A stretch of 64,000 nucleotides of DNA, from NCBI RefSeq assembly GCF_048564905.1, contig NC_133023.1, positions 6,463,001 to 6,527,000 on the forward strand, read 5' to 3'. The position numbers and the translations under genes were made by a program. Source of the DNA: Vicugna pacos. Its lineage: Eukaryota > Chordata > Mammalia > Artiodactyla > Camelidae. Within the stretch, counting starts at the first letter, position 1. Each line of letters opens with the position of its first letter. The notes under the pieces are model-generated. The model saw nothing but the letters and a program-made list of their open reading frames with translations, had not been told where the DNA came from and did no database searches. Below are positions 1 to 11,839 of this stretch, piece after piece.

Positions 1-3000
1 GGAGACGGGACATTTCGAAATAGTTATGAGGAGACAGGATAGAGGAGAGATTGAGAAGCAATTATGCAGAGAGAGGAGGAGAGATTTGTAAACATTTGTG
101 AGGAGACAGTAGAGATTCTGGAATACTTATGAGGAGGGAGGAGATAGCACAGAAGAGATATTTGGAAATAGCTCTGACAAGATACTAGAGAGCTCAAATT
201 AATTCAAACGAGAGATGAGAGGACAAAATTGGAAATCATTATGAGGAGAAAGGAGAGATTTGGAAATCGTTATGAGGACAGAGGTTAGAGGAAAGATTTA
301 GAATTGATTATGTGGAGATGGGATGAGAGATCTGGAAATAGTTGTGAGGTGAGAGGAGAGACTGTGGAATACCAAACAGAAGAGAGGCGAGAGCAGAGAT
401 TTCCTAATCGTTATGAGGCGAGAGGAGAAAAGAGATGAAAGGAAATAGTTATGAAGAGAGATGAGAAAAGAGATATTAGAAATTTCTGAGCACAGCAGAT
501 AGAGGAAAGATTTAGAATTAATTATTCAGAGAGAGGAGGGGAGATTTGTAAACATTTGTGAGGAGACAGTAGAGACTTTGGAATACTTATGAGGAGGGAG
601 GTGATAGCACAGAAGAGAGATTTCGAAATCGTTATGAGAAGATACTTGAGAGCTGAAATTAATTCAAACGAGAGATGGAAGGACAAAATTCGAAATCATT
701 ATGAGGAGAAAGGAGAGATGTGGAAATCGTTCAGAGGTCACAGGACAGGAGAGATTTAGAAATACGTATGAGGAGACAGGAAAAGGGAGATATAATTAAG
801 TATTTTTGAGAAGAGAGGATACAGGAGAGATTTAGAATTAATACTGCGGAAAGAGGAGGAGAGATGTGTTAACATTTGTGAGGAGACAGTAGGTATTTTG
901 GAATACTTAGGCGTAGAGAGGGGATAGCACAGAAGAGAGATTCCGAAATCGTCATCAGGAGATAGGAGAGATTTGGAAATCGTTATGAGGACATAGGAGG
1001 AGAGATCTCAAATTAATTAAGATGAGAGATGAGAGGCGAGAGATTTGGAAATCATTATGAGGAGAAAGGAGAGATTTGGAAATCATTAGGCAGAGAGAGG
1101 TTAGAGGAAAGATTTAGAATTGATTATGTGGAGATAGGATGAGAGATCTGGAAACAGTTTTCAGGTGAGAAGAGAGACTGTGGAATACTAAACAGAAGAG
1201 AGGTGAGAGCAGAGAGCAGAGATTTTGAAATCGTTGCGAGGACACAGGAGATGGGAGATTTCGCAATCAGTATGAGGAGAGAGGATAGAGGAGAGATTTA
1301 GAACTTACTATGTGGAGATAGGATGAGAGATTTCAAAACACTTGTGAGGTGAGACGAGAGATTGTGGAATACTAAACAGAAGAGAGTTCAGAGGAGAGAG
1401 CAGAGATTTTGAAATCGTTATCAGGACACAGGGGATGGGAGATATCGAAATGGTTATGAGAAGAGAGGACAGAGGACAAATTTAGAATTAATTCTGTGGA
1501 GATAGGATGAGAGATCTGGAAACAGTTGTGAGGAGAGGGGAGAGATTGTGGAATACAAAAGAGAAGAGGGGTGAGAGCAGAGAGGAGAGTTTTGGGAATC
1601 CTTGTGAGCAGATAGGAGAGATTTGGAAATCGGTATCAGGACACAGGAGACGGGAGATTTCGAAATACTTATGAGGAGACAGGATAGAGGAGAAATTGAG
1701 AAGCAATTATGCAGAGAGAGGAGGAGAGATTTGAAAACATTTTTGAGGAGACAGTAGAGATTCTGGAATACTTATGAGAAGGGAGGTGATAGCACAGAAG
1801 AGATATTTGGAAATAGCTATGACAAGATACTAGGGAGCTCAAATTAATTCAAAGGAGAGATGAGAGGACAAAATTGGAAATCATTATGAGGAGAAAGGAG
1901 AGATTTGGAAATCGTTATGAGGACAGAGGTTAGAGGAAAGATTTAGAATTGATTATGTAGAGATGGGATGAGAGATCTGGAAATAGTTGTGAGGAGAGGG
2001 GAGAGATAAGAGAAGAGAGGTGAGAGGAGAGTTTTGGGAATCCCTGTGAGCAGATAGGAAAGATTTGGAAATTGTTGTCTGGACACGGGACAGGGTATAT
2101 TTTGAAATACTTACGAGGAGAGAGGATAGAGGAGAGATTGAGAAGCAATTATGTGGAGAGAGGAGGAGAGATTTGTAAACATTTGTGAGGAGGCAGTAGA
2201 GATTCTGGAATACTTATGAGGAGGGAGGTGATAGCACAGAAGAGATATTTGGAAATCGTTATGACAAGATACTAGACAGCTCAAATTAATAAAACGAGAG
2301 ATGAGAGGACAAAATTGGAAATCATTATGAGGAGAAAGGAGAGATGTGGAAATCGTTATGAGGACATAGCAGGAGAGATCTCAAATTAATTAAGAGGAGA
2401 GATGAGAGGCGAGAGATTTGGAAATAATTATGAGGAGAAAGGAGAGATTTGGAAATCATTAGGCAGAGAGAGGTTAGAGGAAAGATTTAGAATTGATTAT
2501 GTGGAGGTAGGATGAGAGATCTGGAAACAGTTTTGAGGTGAGAAGAGAGACTGTGGAATACTAAACAGAAGAGAGGTGAGAGCAGAGAGCAGAGATTTTG
2601 AAATCGTTACGAGGACACAGGAGATGGGAGATTTCGCAATCGGTATGAGGAGAGAGGATAGAGGAGAGATTTAGAATTAATTATGTGCAGATAGGACGAG
2701 AGATCTGGAAACAGTTGTGAGGAGAGGGGAGAGATAAGAGAAGAGAGCTGAGAGGAGAGTTTTGGGAATCCTTGTGAGCAGATAGGAGAGATTCCGAAAT
2801 CGTTATCAGGAGATAGGAGAGATTTGGAAATCGTTATGAGGACATAGGAGGAGAGATCTCAAATTAATTAAGAGGAGCGATGAGAGGCGAGAGATTTGGA
2901 AATCATTATGAGGAGAAAGGAGAGATTTGGAAATCGTTATGAGGTCAGAGGTTAGAGGAAAGATTTAGAATTGATTATGTAGAGATGGGATGAGAGATCT

Positions 3001-3984
3001 GGAAATAGTTGTGAGGAGAGGGGAGAGATAAGAGAAGACAGGCGAGAGGAGAGTTTTGGGAATCCCTGTGAGCAGATAGGAAAGATTTGGAAATTGTTGT
3101 CTGGACACGGGACAGGGTATATTTTGAAATACTTACGAGGAGAGAGGATAGAGGAGAGATTGAGAAGCAATTATGCGGAGAGAGGAGGAGAGATTTGTAA
3201 ACATTTGTGAGGAGGCAGTAGAGATTCTGGAATACTTATGAGGAGGGAGGTGATAGCACAGAAGAGATATTTGGAAATCGTTATGAGAAGATACTAGAGA
3301 GCTCAAATTAATAAAACGAGAGATGAGAGGACAAAATTGGAAATCATTATGAGGAGAAAGGAGAGATTTGAAAATCGTTATGAGGAGAGAGGTTAGAGGA
3401 AAGATTTAGAATTGATTATGTGGAGATGGGATGAGAGATCTGAAAATAGTTGTGAGGTGAGAGGAGAGACTGTGGAATACCAAACAGAAGAGAGGCGAGA
3501 GCAGAGATTTCCAAATCGTTATGAGGCGAGAGGAGGAAAGAGATGAAAGGAAATACTTATGAAGAGAGATGAGAAAAGAGATATTAGAAATTTCTGAGCA
3601 CAGCAGATAGAGGAAAGATTTAGAATTAATTATTCAGAGAGAGGAGGGGAGATTTGTAAACATTTGTGAGGAGACAGTAGAGACTTTGGAATACTTATGA
3701 GGAGGGAGGTGATAGCGCAGAAGAGAGATTTCGAAATCGTTATGAGAAGATACTAGAGAGCTCAAATTAATAAAACGAGAGATGAGAGGATAAAATTGGA
3801 AATCATTATGAGGAGAAAGGAGAGATGTGGAAATCGTTAGGCAGAGAGCGGTTAGAGGAAAGATTTAGAATTGATTATGTGGAGATAGGATGAGAGATCT
3901 GGAAACACTTGTGAGGTGAGAAGAGAGACTGTGGAATACTAAACAGAAGAGAGGTGAGAGCAGAGAGCAGAGATTTTGAAATCG
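1..3984. repeat. HOR copy L0, partial, 5142-bp form
   Basis: Base 1 aligns with 5143 in the next copy, so the first 1158 bp of this unit lie outside the window. It lacks the 3574-bp segment found in the 8.7-kb units but keeps the 31-bp monomer that L1 and L2 have lost, so its full length would be 5142 bp. At several sites it agrees with the 8.7-kb class rather than with L1/L2: GAGGTCAGAG near 2943, GAGAGCTGAG near 2747 and AAATCATTATG near 1878. It is thus intermediate between the two classes. Confidence 0.9.
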
Positions 3985-6900
3985 TTACGAGGACACAGGA
4001 GATGGGAGATTTCGCAATCGGTATGCGGAGAGAGGATAGAGGAGAGATTTAGAATTAATTACGTGCAGATAGGACGAGAGATCTGGAAACAGTTGTGATG
4101 AGAGGGGAGAGATAAGAGGAGAGAGGTGAGAGGAGAGTTTTGGGAATCCTTGTGAGCAGATAGGAGAGATTCCAAAATCGTTACCAGAAGATAGGAGAGA
4201 TTTGGAAATCATTATGAGGACGCAGGAGGAGAGATCTCAAATTAATTAAGAGGAGAGATGAGAGGCGAGAGATTTTGAAATCATTATGAGGAGAAAGGAG
4301 ACATTTGGAAATCATTAGGCAGAGAGAGTTTAGAGGAAAGATTTAGAATTCATTATGTGGAGGTAGGATGAGAAATCTGGAAACAGTTGTGAGGAGAGGA
4401 GAGAGATTGTGGAATAGTAAAGAGAAGAGAGGTGAGAGCAGAGTTTTGGGAATCCTTGTGAGCAGATAGGAGAGATTTGGAAATTGCTGTCTGGACACGG
4501 GACAGGGGAGATTTCGAAATAAGGATACAGGAGAGATTGAGAAGCAATTATGCAGAGAGTGGAGGAGAGATTTGTAAACATTTGTGAGGAGACAGCAGAG
4601 ATGTTGGAATACTTATCAGGAGGGAGGTGAAAGCAAGTAAGAGAGATTTGGAAATCGTGATGAGGAGATAGGAGGACTGAACTCAAGTTAATTATGAGGA
4701 GAGATGAGACAGGAGAGATTTGGAAATCGTTCTGAGGAGAGAGGAGAAAAGAGATAAAAGGAAAGATTAACGAGGAGTGAAGATAGAAGAAAGATTTAGA
4801 ACTTACTATGTGGAGATAGGATGAGAGATTTCAAAACAGTTCTGAGGTGAGACGAGAGATTGTGGAATACTAAACGGAAGAGAGTTCAGAGGAGAGAGCA
4901 GAGATTTTGAAATCGTTATCAGGACACAGGAGATGGGAGATATCGAAATGGTTATGAGGAGAGAGGACAGAGGACAAATTTAGAATTAATTATGTGGAGA
5001 TAGGATGAGAGATCTGGAAACAGATGTGAGGAGGGGGGAGACATTTGGAATACAAAAGAGAAGAGAGGTGAGACCAGAGAGGAGAGTTTTGGGAATCCTT
5101 GAGAGCAGATAGGAGAGATTTGGAAATCGGTATCAGGACACAGGAGACGGGACATTTCGAAATAGTTATGAGGAGACAGGATAGAGGAGAGATTGAGAAG
5201 CAATTATGCAGAGAGAGGAGGAGAGATTTGTAAACATTTGTGAGGAGACAGTAGAGATTCTGGAATACTTATGAGGAGGGAGGAGATAGCACAGAAGAGA
5301 TATTTGGAAATAGCTCTGACAAGATACTAGAGAGCTCAAATTAATTCAAACGAGAGATGAGAGGACAAAATTGGAAATCATTATGAGGAGAAAGGAGAGA
5401 TTTGGAAATCGTTATGAGGACAGAGGTTAGAGGAAAGATTTAGAATTGATTATGTGGAGATGGGATGAGAGATCTGGAAATAGTTGTGAGGTGAGAGGAG
5501 AGACTGTGGAATACCAAACAGAAGAGAGGCGAGAGCAGAGATTTCCTAATCGTTATGAGGCGAGAGGAGAAAAGAGATGAAAGGAAATAGTTATGAAGAG
5601 AGATGAGAAAAGAGATATTAGAAATTTCTGAGCACAGCAGATAGAGGAAAGATTTAGAATTAATTATTCAGAGAGAGGAGGGGAGATTTGTAAACATTTG
5701 TGAGGAGACAGTAGAGACTTTGGAATACTTATGAGGAGGGAGGTGATAGCACAGAAGAGAGATTTCGAAATCGTTATGAGAAGATACTTGAGAGCTGAAA
5801 TTAATTCAAACGAGAGATGGAAGGACAAAATTCGAAATCATTATGAGGAGAAAGGAGAGATGTGGAAATCGTTCAGAGGTCACAGGACAGGAGAGATTTA
5901 GAAATACGTATGAGGAGACAGGAAAAGGGAGATATAATTAAGTATTTTTGAGAAGAGAGGATACAGGAGAGATTTAGAATTAATACTGCGGAAAGAGGAG
6001 GAGAGATGTGTTAACATTTGTGAGGAGACAGTAGGTATTTTGGAATACTTAGGCGTAGAGAGGGGATAGCACAGAAGAGAGATTCCGAAATCGTCATCAG
6101 GAGATAGGAGAGATTTGGAAATCGTTATGAGGACATAGGAGGAGAGATCTCAAATTAATTAAGATGAGAGATGAGAGGCGAGAGATTTGGAAATCATTAT
6201 GAGGAGAAAGGAGAGATTTGGAAATCATTAGGCAGAGAGAGGTTAGAGGAAAGATTTAGAATTGATTATGTGGAGATAGGATGAGAGATCTGGAAACAGT
6301 TTTCAGGTGAGAAGAGAGACTGTGGAATACTAAACAGAAGAGAGGTGAGAGCAGAGAGCAGAGATTTTGAAATCGTTGCGAGGACACAGGAGATGGGAGA
6401 TTTCGCAATCAGTATGAGGAGAGAGGATAGAGGAGAGATTTAGAACTTACTATGTGGAGATAGGATGAGAGATTTCAAAACACTTGTGAGGTGAGACGAG
6501 AGATTGTGGAATACTAAACAGAAGAGAGTTCAGAGGAGAGAGCAGAGATTTTGAAATCGTTATCAGGACACAGGGGATGGGAGATATCGAAATGGTTATG
6601 AGAAGAGAGGACAGAGGACAAATTTAGAATTAATTCTGTGGAGATAGGATGAGAGATCTGGAAACAGTTGTGAGGAGAGGGGAGAGATTGTGGAATACAA
6701 AAGAGAAGAGGGGTGAGAGCAGATAGGAGAGATTTGGAAATCGGTATCAGGACACAGGAGACGGGAGATTTCGAAATACTTATGAGGAGACAGGATAGAG
6801 GAGAAATTGAGAAGCAATTATGCAGAGAGAGGAGGAGAGATTTGTAAACATTTTTGAGGAGACAGTAGAGATTCTGGAATACTTATGAGAAGGGAGGTGA

Positions 6901-9095
6901 TAGCACAGAAGAGATATTTGGAAATAGCTATGACAAGATACTAGGGAGCTCAAATTAATTCAAAGGAGAGATGAGAGGACAAAATTGGAAATTATTATGA
7001 GGAGAAAGGAGAGATTTGGAAATCGTTATGAGGACAGAGGTTAGAGGAAAGATTTAGAATTGATTATGTAGAGATGGGATGAGAGATCTGGAAATAGTTG
7101 TGAGGAGAGGGGAGAGATAAGAGAAGAGAGGTGAGAGGAGAGTTTTGGGAATCCCTGTGAGCAGATAGGAAAGATTTGGAAATTGTTGTCTGGACACGGG
7201 ACAGGGTATATTTTGAAATACTTACGAGGAGAGAGGATAGAGGAGAGATTGAGAAGCAATTATGTGGAGAGAGGAGGAGAGATTTGTAAACATTTGTGAG
7301 GAGGCAGTAGAGATTCTGGAATACTTATGAGGAGGGAGGTGATAGCACAGAAGAGATATTTGGAAATCGTTATGACAAGATACTAGAGAGCTCAAATTAA
7401 TAAAACGAGAGATGAGAGGACAAAATTGGAAATCATTATGAGGAGAAAGGAGAGATGTGGAAATCGTTATGAGGACATAGCAGGAGAGATCTCAAATTAA
7501 TTAAGAGGAGAGATGAGAGGCGAGAGATTTGGAAATAATTATGAGGAGAAAGGAGAGATTTGGAAATCATTAGGCAGAGAGAGGTTAGAGGAAAGATTTA
7601 GAATTGATTATGTGGAGGTAGGATGAGAGATCTGGAAACAGTTTTGAGGTGAGAAGAGAGACTGTGGAATACTAAACAGAAGAGAGGTGAGAGCAGAGAG
7701 CAGAGATTTTGAAATCGTTACGAGGACACAGGAGATGGGAGATTTCGCAATCGGTATGAGGAGAGAGGATAGAGGAGAGATTTAGAATTAATTATGTGCA
7801 GATAGGACGAGAGATCTGGAAACAGTTGTGAGGAGAGGGGAGAGATAAGAGAAGAGAGTTGAGAGGAGAGTTTTGGGAATCCTTGTGAGCAGATAGGAGA
7901 GATTCCGAAATCGTTATCAGGAGATAGGAGAGATTTGGAAATCGTTATGAGGACATAGGAGGAGAGATCTCAAATTAATTAAGAGGAGCGATGAGAGGCG
8001 AGAGATTTGGAAATCATTATGAGGAGAAAGGAGAGATTTTGAAATCGTTATGAGGACAGAGGTTAGAGGAAAGATTTAGAATTGATTATGTAGAGATGGG
8101 ATGAGAGATCTGGAAATAGTTGTGAGGAGAGGGGAGAGATAAGAGAAGACAGGGGAGAGGAGAGTTTTGGGAATCCCTGTGAGCAGATAGGAAAGATTTG
8201 GAAATTGTTGTCTGGACACGGGACAGGGTATATTTTGAAATACTTACGAGGAGAGAGGATAGAGGAGAGATTGAGAAGCAATTATGCGGAGAGAGGAGGA
8301 GAGATTTGTAAACATTTGTGAGGAGGCAGTAGAGATTCTGGAATACTTATGAGGAGGGAGGTGATAGCACAGAAGAGATATTTGGAAATCGTTATGAGAA
8401 GATACTAGAGAGCTCAAATTAATAAAACGAGAGATGAGAGGACAAAATTGGAAATCATTATGAGGAGAAAGGAGAGATTTGAAAATCGTTATGAGGAGAG
8501 AGGTTAGAGGAAAGATTTAGAATTGATTATGTGGAGATGGGATGAGAGATCTGAAAATAGTTGTGAGGTGAGAGGAGAGACTGTGGAATACCAAACAGAA
8601 GAGAGGCGAGAGCAGAGATTTCCAAATCGTTATGAGGCGAGAGGAGGAAAGAGATGAAAGGAAATACTTATGAAGAGAGATGAGAAAAGAGATATTAGAA
8701 ATTTCTGAGCACAGCAGATAGAGGAAAGATTTAGAATTAATTATTCAGAGAGAGGAGGGGAGATTTGTAAACATTTGTGAGGAGACAGTAGAGACTTTGG
8801 AATACTTATGAGGAGGGAGGTGATAGCGCAGAAGAGAGATTTCGAAATCGTTATGAGAAGATACTAGAGAGCTCAAATTAATAAAACGAGAGATGAGAGG
8901 ATAAAATTGGAAATCATTATGAGGAGAAAGGAGAGATGTGGAAATCGTTAGGCAGAGAGCGGTTAGAGGAAAGATTTAGAATTGATTATGTGGAGATAGG
9001 ATGAGAGATCTGGAAACACTTGTGAGGTGAGAAGAGAGACTGTGGAATACTAAACAGAAGAGAGGTGAGAGCAGAGAGCAGAGATTTTGAAATCG
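3985..9095. repeat. HOR copy L1, 5111 bp
   Basis: This unit repeats with an exact 5111-bp offset into L2, up to about 13.9 kb. It carries one 363-bp block near 5425 and one near 8502. It lacks the 3574-bp segment of the 8.7-kb units and one 31-bp monomer near 6720. Diagnostic differences from the 8.7-kb class include CAATTATGC (CAAGTATGC in the right-hand units) near 4547 and GATACTAGAG (GATACAAGAG in the right-hand units) near 7379. Confidence 0.95.
6712..6728. other. 31-bp single-monomer deletion scar in L1
   Basis: L0 (from about 1575) and U1 (from about 18790) have two GAGCAGA copies 31 bp apart, with a TTTTGGGAATCC monomer between them. L1 has a single GAGCAGA joined directly to TAGGAG. 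Exactly one monomer is missing, bounded by a 7-bp direct repeat. Confidence 0.9.
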
Positions 9096-11822
9096 TTACG
9101 AGGACACAGGAGATGGGAGATTTCGCAATCGGTATGCGGAGAGAGGATAGAGGAGAGATTTAGAATTAATTACGTGCAGATAGGACGAGAGATCTGGAAA
9201 CAGTTGTGATGAGAGGGGAGAGATAAGAGGAGAGAGGTGAGAGGAGAGTTTTGGGAATCCTTGTGAGCAGATAGGAGAGATTCCAAAATCGTTACCAGAA
9301 GATAGGAGAGATTTGGAAATCATTATGAGGACGCAGGAGGAGAGATCTCAAATTAATTAAGAGGAGAGATGAGAGGCGAGAGATTTTGAAATCATTATGA
9401 GGAGAAAGGAGACATTTGGAAATCATTAGGCAGAGAGAGTTTAGAGGAAAGATTTAGAATTCATTATGTGGAGGTAGGATGAGAAATCTGGAAACAGTTG
9501 TGAGGAGAGGAGAGAGATTGTGGAATAGTAAAGAGAAGAGAGGTGAGAGCAGAGTTTTGGGAATCCTTGTGAGCAGATAGGAGAGATTTGGAAATTGCTG
9601 TCTGGACACGGGACAGGGGAGATTTCGAAATAAGGATACAGGAGAGATTGAGAAGCAATTATGCAGAGAGTGGAGGAGAGATTTGTAAACATTTGTGAGG
9701 AGACAGCAGAGATGTTGGAATACTTATCAGGAGGGAGGTGAAAGCAAGTAAGAGAGATTTGGAAATCGTGATGAGGAGATAGGAGGACTGAACTCAAGTT
9801 AATTATGAGGAGAGATGAGACAGGAGAGATTTGGAAATCGTTCTGAGGAGAGAGGAGAAAAGAGATAAAAGGAAAGATTAACGAGGAGTGAAGATAGAAG
9901 AAAGATTTAGAACTTACTATGTGGAGATAGGATGAGAGATTTCAAAACAGTTCTGAGGTGAGACGAGAGATTGTGGAATACTAAACGGAAGAGAGTTCAG
10001 AGGAGAGAGCAGAGATTTTGAAATCGTTATCAGGACACAGGAGATGGGAGATATCGAAATGGTTATGAGGAGAGAGGACAGAGGACAAATTTAGAATTAA
10101 TTATGTGGAGATAGGATGAGAGATCTGGAAACAGATGTGAGGAGGGGGGAGACATTTGGAATACAAAAGAGAAGAGAGGTGAGACCAGAGAGGAGAGTTT
10201 TGGGAATCCTTGAGAGCAGATAGGAGAGATTTGGAAATCGGTATCAGGACACAGGAGACGGGACATTTCGAAATAGTTATGAGGAGACAGGATAGAGGAG
10301 AGATTGAGAAGCAATTATGCAGAGAGAGGAGGAGAGATTTGTAAACATTTGTGAGGAGACAGTAGAGATTCTGGAATACTTATGAGGAGGGAGGAGATAG
10401 CACAGAAGAGATATTTGGAAATAGCTCTGACAAGATACTAGAGAGCTCAAATTAATTCAAACGAGAGATGAGAGGACAAAATTGGAAATCATTATGAGGA
10501 GAAAGGAGAGATTTGGAAATCGTTATGAGGACAGAGGTTAGAGGAAAGATTTAGAATTGATTATGTGGAGATGGGATGAGAGATCTGGAAATAGTTGTGA
10601 GGTGAGAGGAGAGACTGTGGAATACCAAACAGAAGAGAGGCGAGAGCAGAGATTTCCTAATCGTTATGAGGCGAGAGGAGAAAAGAGATGAAAGGAAATA
10701 GTTATGAAGAGAGATGAGAAAAGAGATATTAGAAATTTCTGAGCACAGCAGATAGAGGAAAGATTTAGAATTAATTATTCAGAGAGAGGAGGGGAGATTT
10801 GTAAACATTTGTGAGGAGACAGTAGAGACTTTGGAATACTTATGAGGAGGGAGGTGATAGCACAGAAGAGAGATTTCGAAATCGTTATGAGAAGATACTT
10901 GAGAGCTGAAATTAATTCAAACGAGAGATGGAAGGACAAAATTCGAAATCATTATGAGGAGAAAGGAGAGATGTGGAAATCGTTCAGAGGTCACAGGACA
11001 GGAGAGATTTAGAAATACGTATGAGGAGACAGGAAAAGGGAGATATAATTAAGTATTTTTGAGAAGAGAGGATACAGGAGAGATTTAGAATTAATACTGC
11101 GGAAAGAGGAGGAGAGATGTGTTAACATTTGTGAGGAGACAGTAGGTATTTTGGAATACTTAGGCGTAGAGAGGGGATAGCACAGAAGAGAGATTCCGAA
11201 ATCGTCATCAGGAGATAGGAGAGATTTGGAAATCGTTATGAGGACATAGGAGGAGAGATCTCAAATTAATTAAGATGAGAGATGAGAGGCGAGAGATTTG
11301 GAAATCATTATGAGGAGAAAGGAGAGATTTGGAAATCATTAGGCAGAGAGAGGTTAGAGGAAAGATTTAGAATTGATTATGTGGAGATAGGATGAGAGAT
11401 CTGGAAACAGTTTTCAGGTGAGAAGAGAGACTGTGGAATACTAAACAGAAGAGAGGTGAGAGCAGAGAGCAGAGATTTTGAAATCGTTGCGAGGACACAG
11501 GAGATGGGAGATTTCGCAATCAGTATGAGGAGAGAGGATAGAGGAGAGATTTAGAACTTACTATGTGGAGATAGGATGAGAGATTTCAAAACACTTGTGA
11601 GGTGAGACGAGAGATTGTGGAATACTAAACAGAAGAGAGTTCAGAGGAGAGAGCAGAGATTTTGAAATCGTTATCAGGACACAGGGGATGGGAGATATCG
11701 AAATGGTTATGAGAAGAGAGGACAGAGGACAAATTTAGAATTAATTCTGTGGAGATAGGATGAGAGATCTGGAAACAGTTGTGAGGAGAGGGGAGAGATT
11801 GTGGAATACAAAAGAGAAGAGG

Positions 11823-11839
11823 GGTGAGAGCAGATAGGA
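11823..11839. other. 31-bp single-monomer deletion scar in L2
   Basis: Identical junction to that in L1, 5111 bp downstream. A shared scar means that L1 and this part of L2 descend from one deleted unit rather than from two separate losses. Confidence 0.9.

Noticed and set aside
1930-2148. Family of minus-strand 70-100-codon frames starting MLLNLSS or MLLNFSS
   Set aside because: They recur because the DNA blocks recur, and they end wherever the next monomer variant supplies a stop. I saw no promoter or splice pattern. Conservation is explained by homogenisation of the satellite at the DNA level.
3255-3769. Reading the 5.1-kb unit as definitely derived from the 8.7-kb unit by deletion
   Set aside because: The repeat structure fits deletion, but the reverse (a 5.1-kb ancestor gaining 3.6 kb by out-of-register exchange) fits as well. 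Direction cannot be settled from this window.
4330-4686. Minus-strand open reading frame of 118 codons, recurring at 9441, 16406, 25122, 33838, 42554, 50826 and 59542
   Set aside because: The product is Ser/Leu/Pro-rich low complexity, made of the satellite monomer translated. It has no recognisable domain, and other frames of the same DNA are open too. The pyrimidine-rich strand is poor in stop codons, so such frames are expected by composition.
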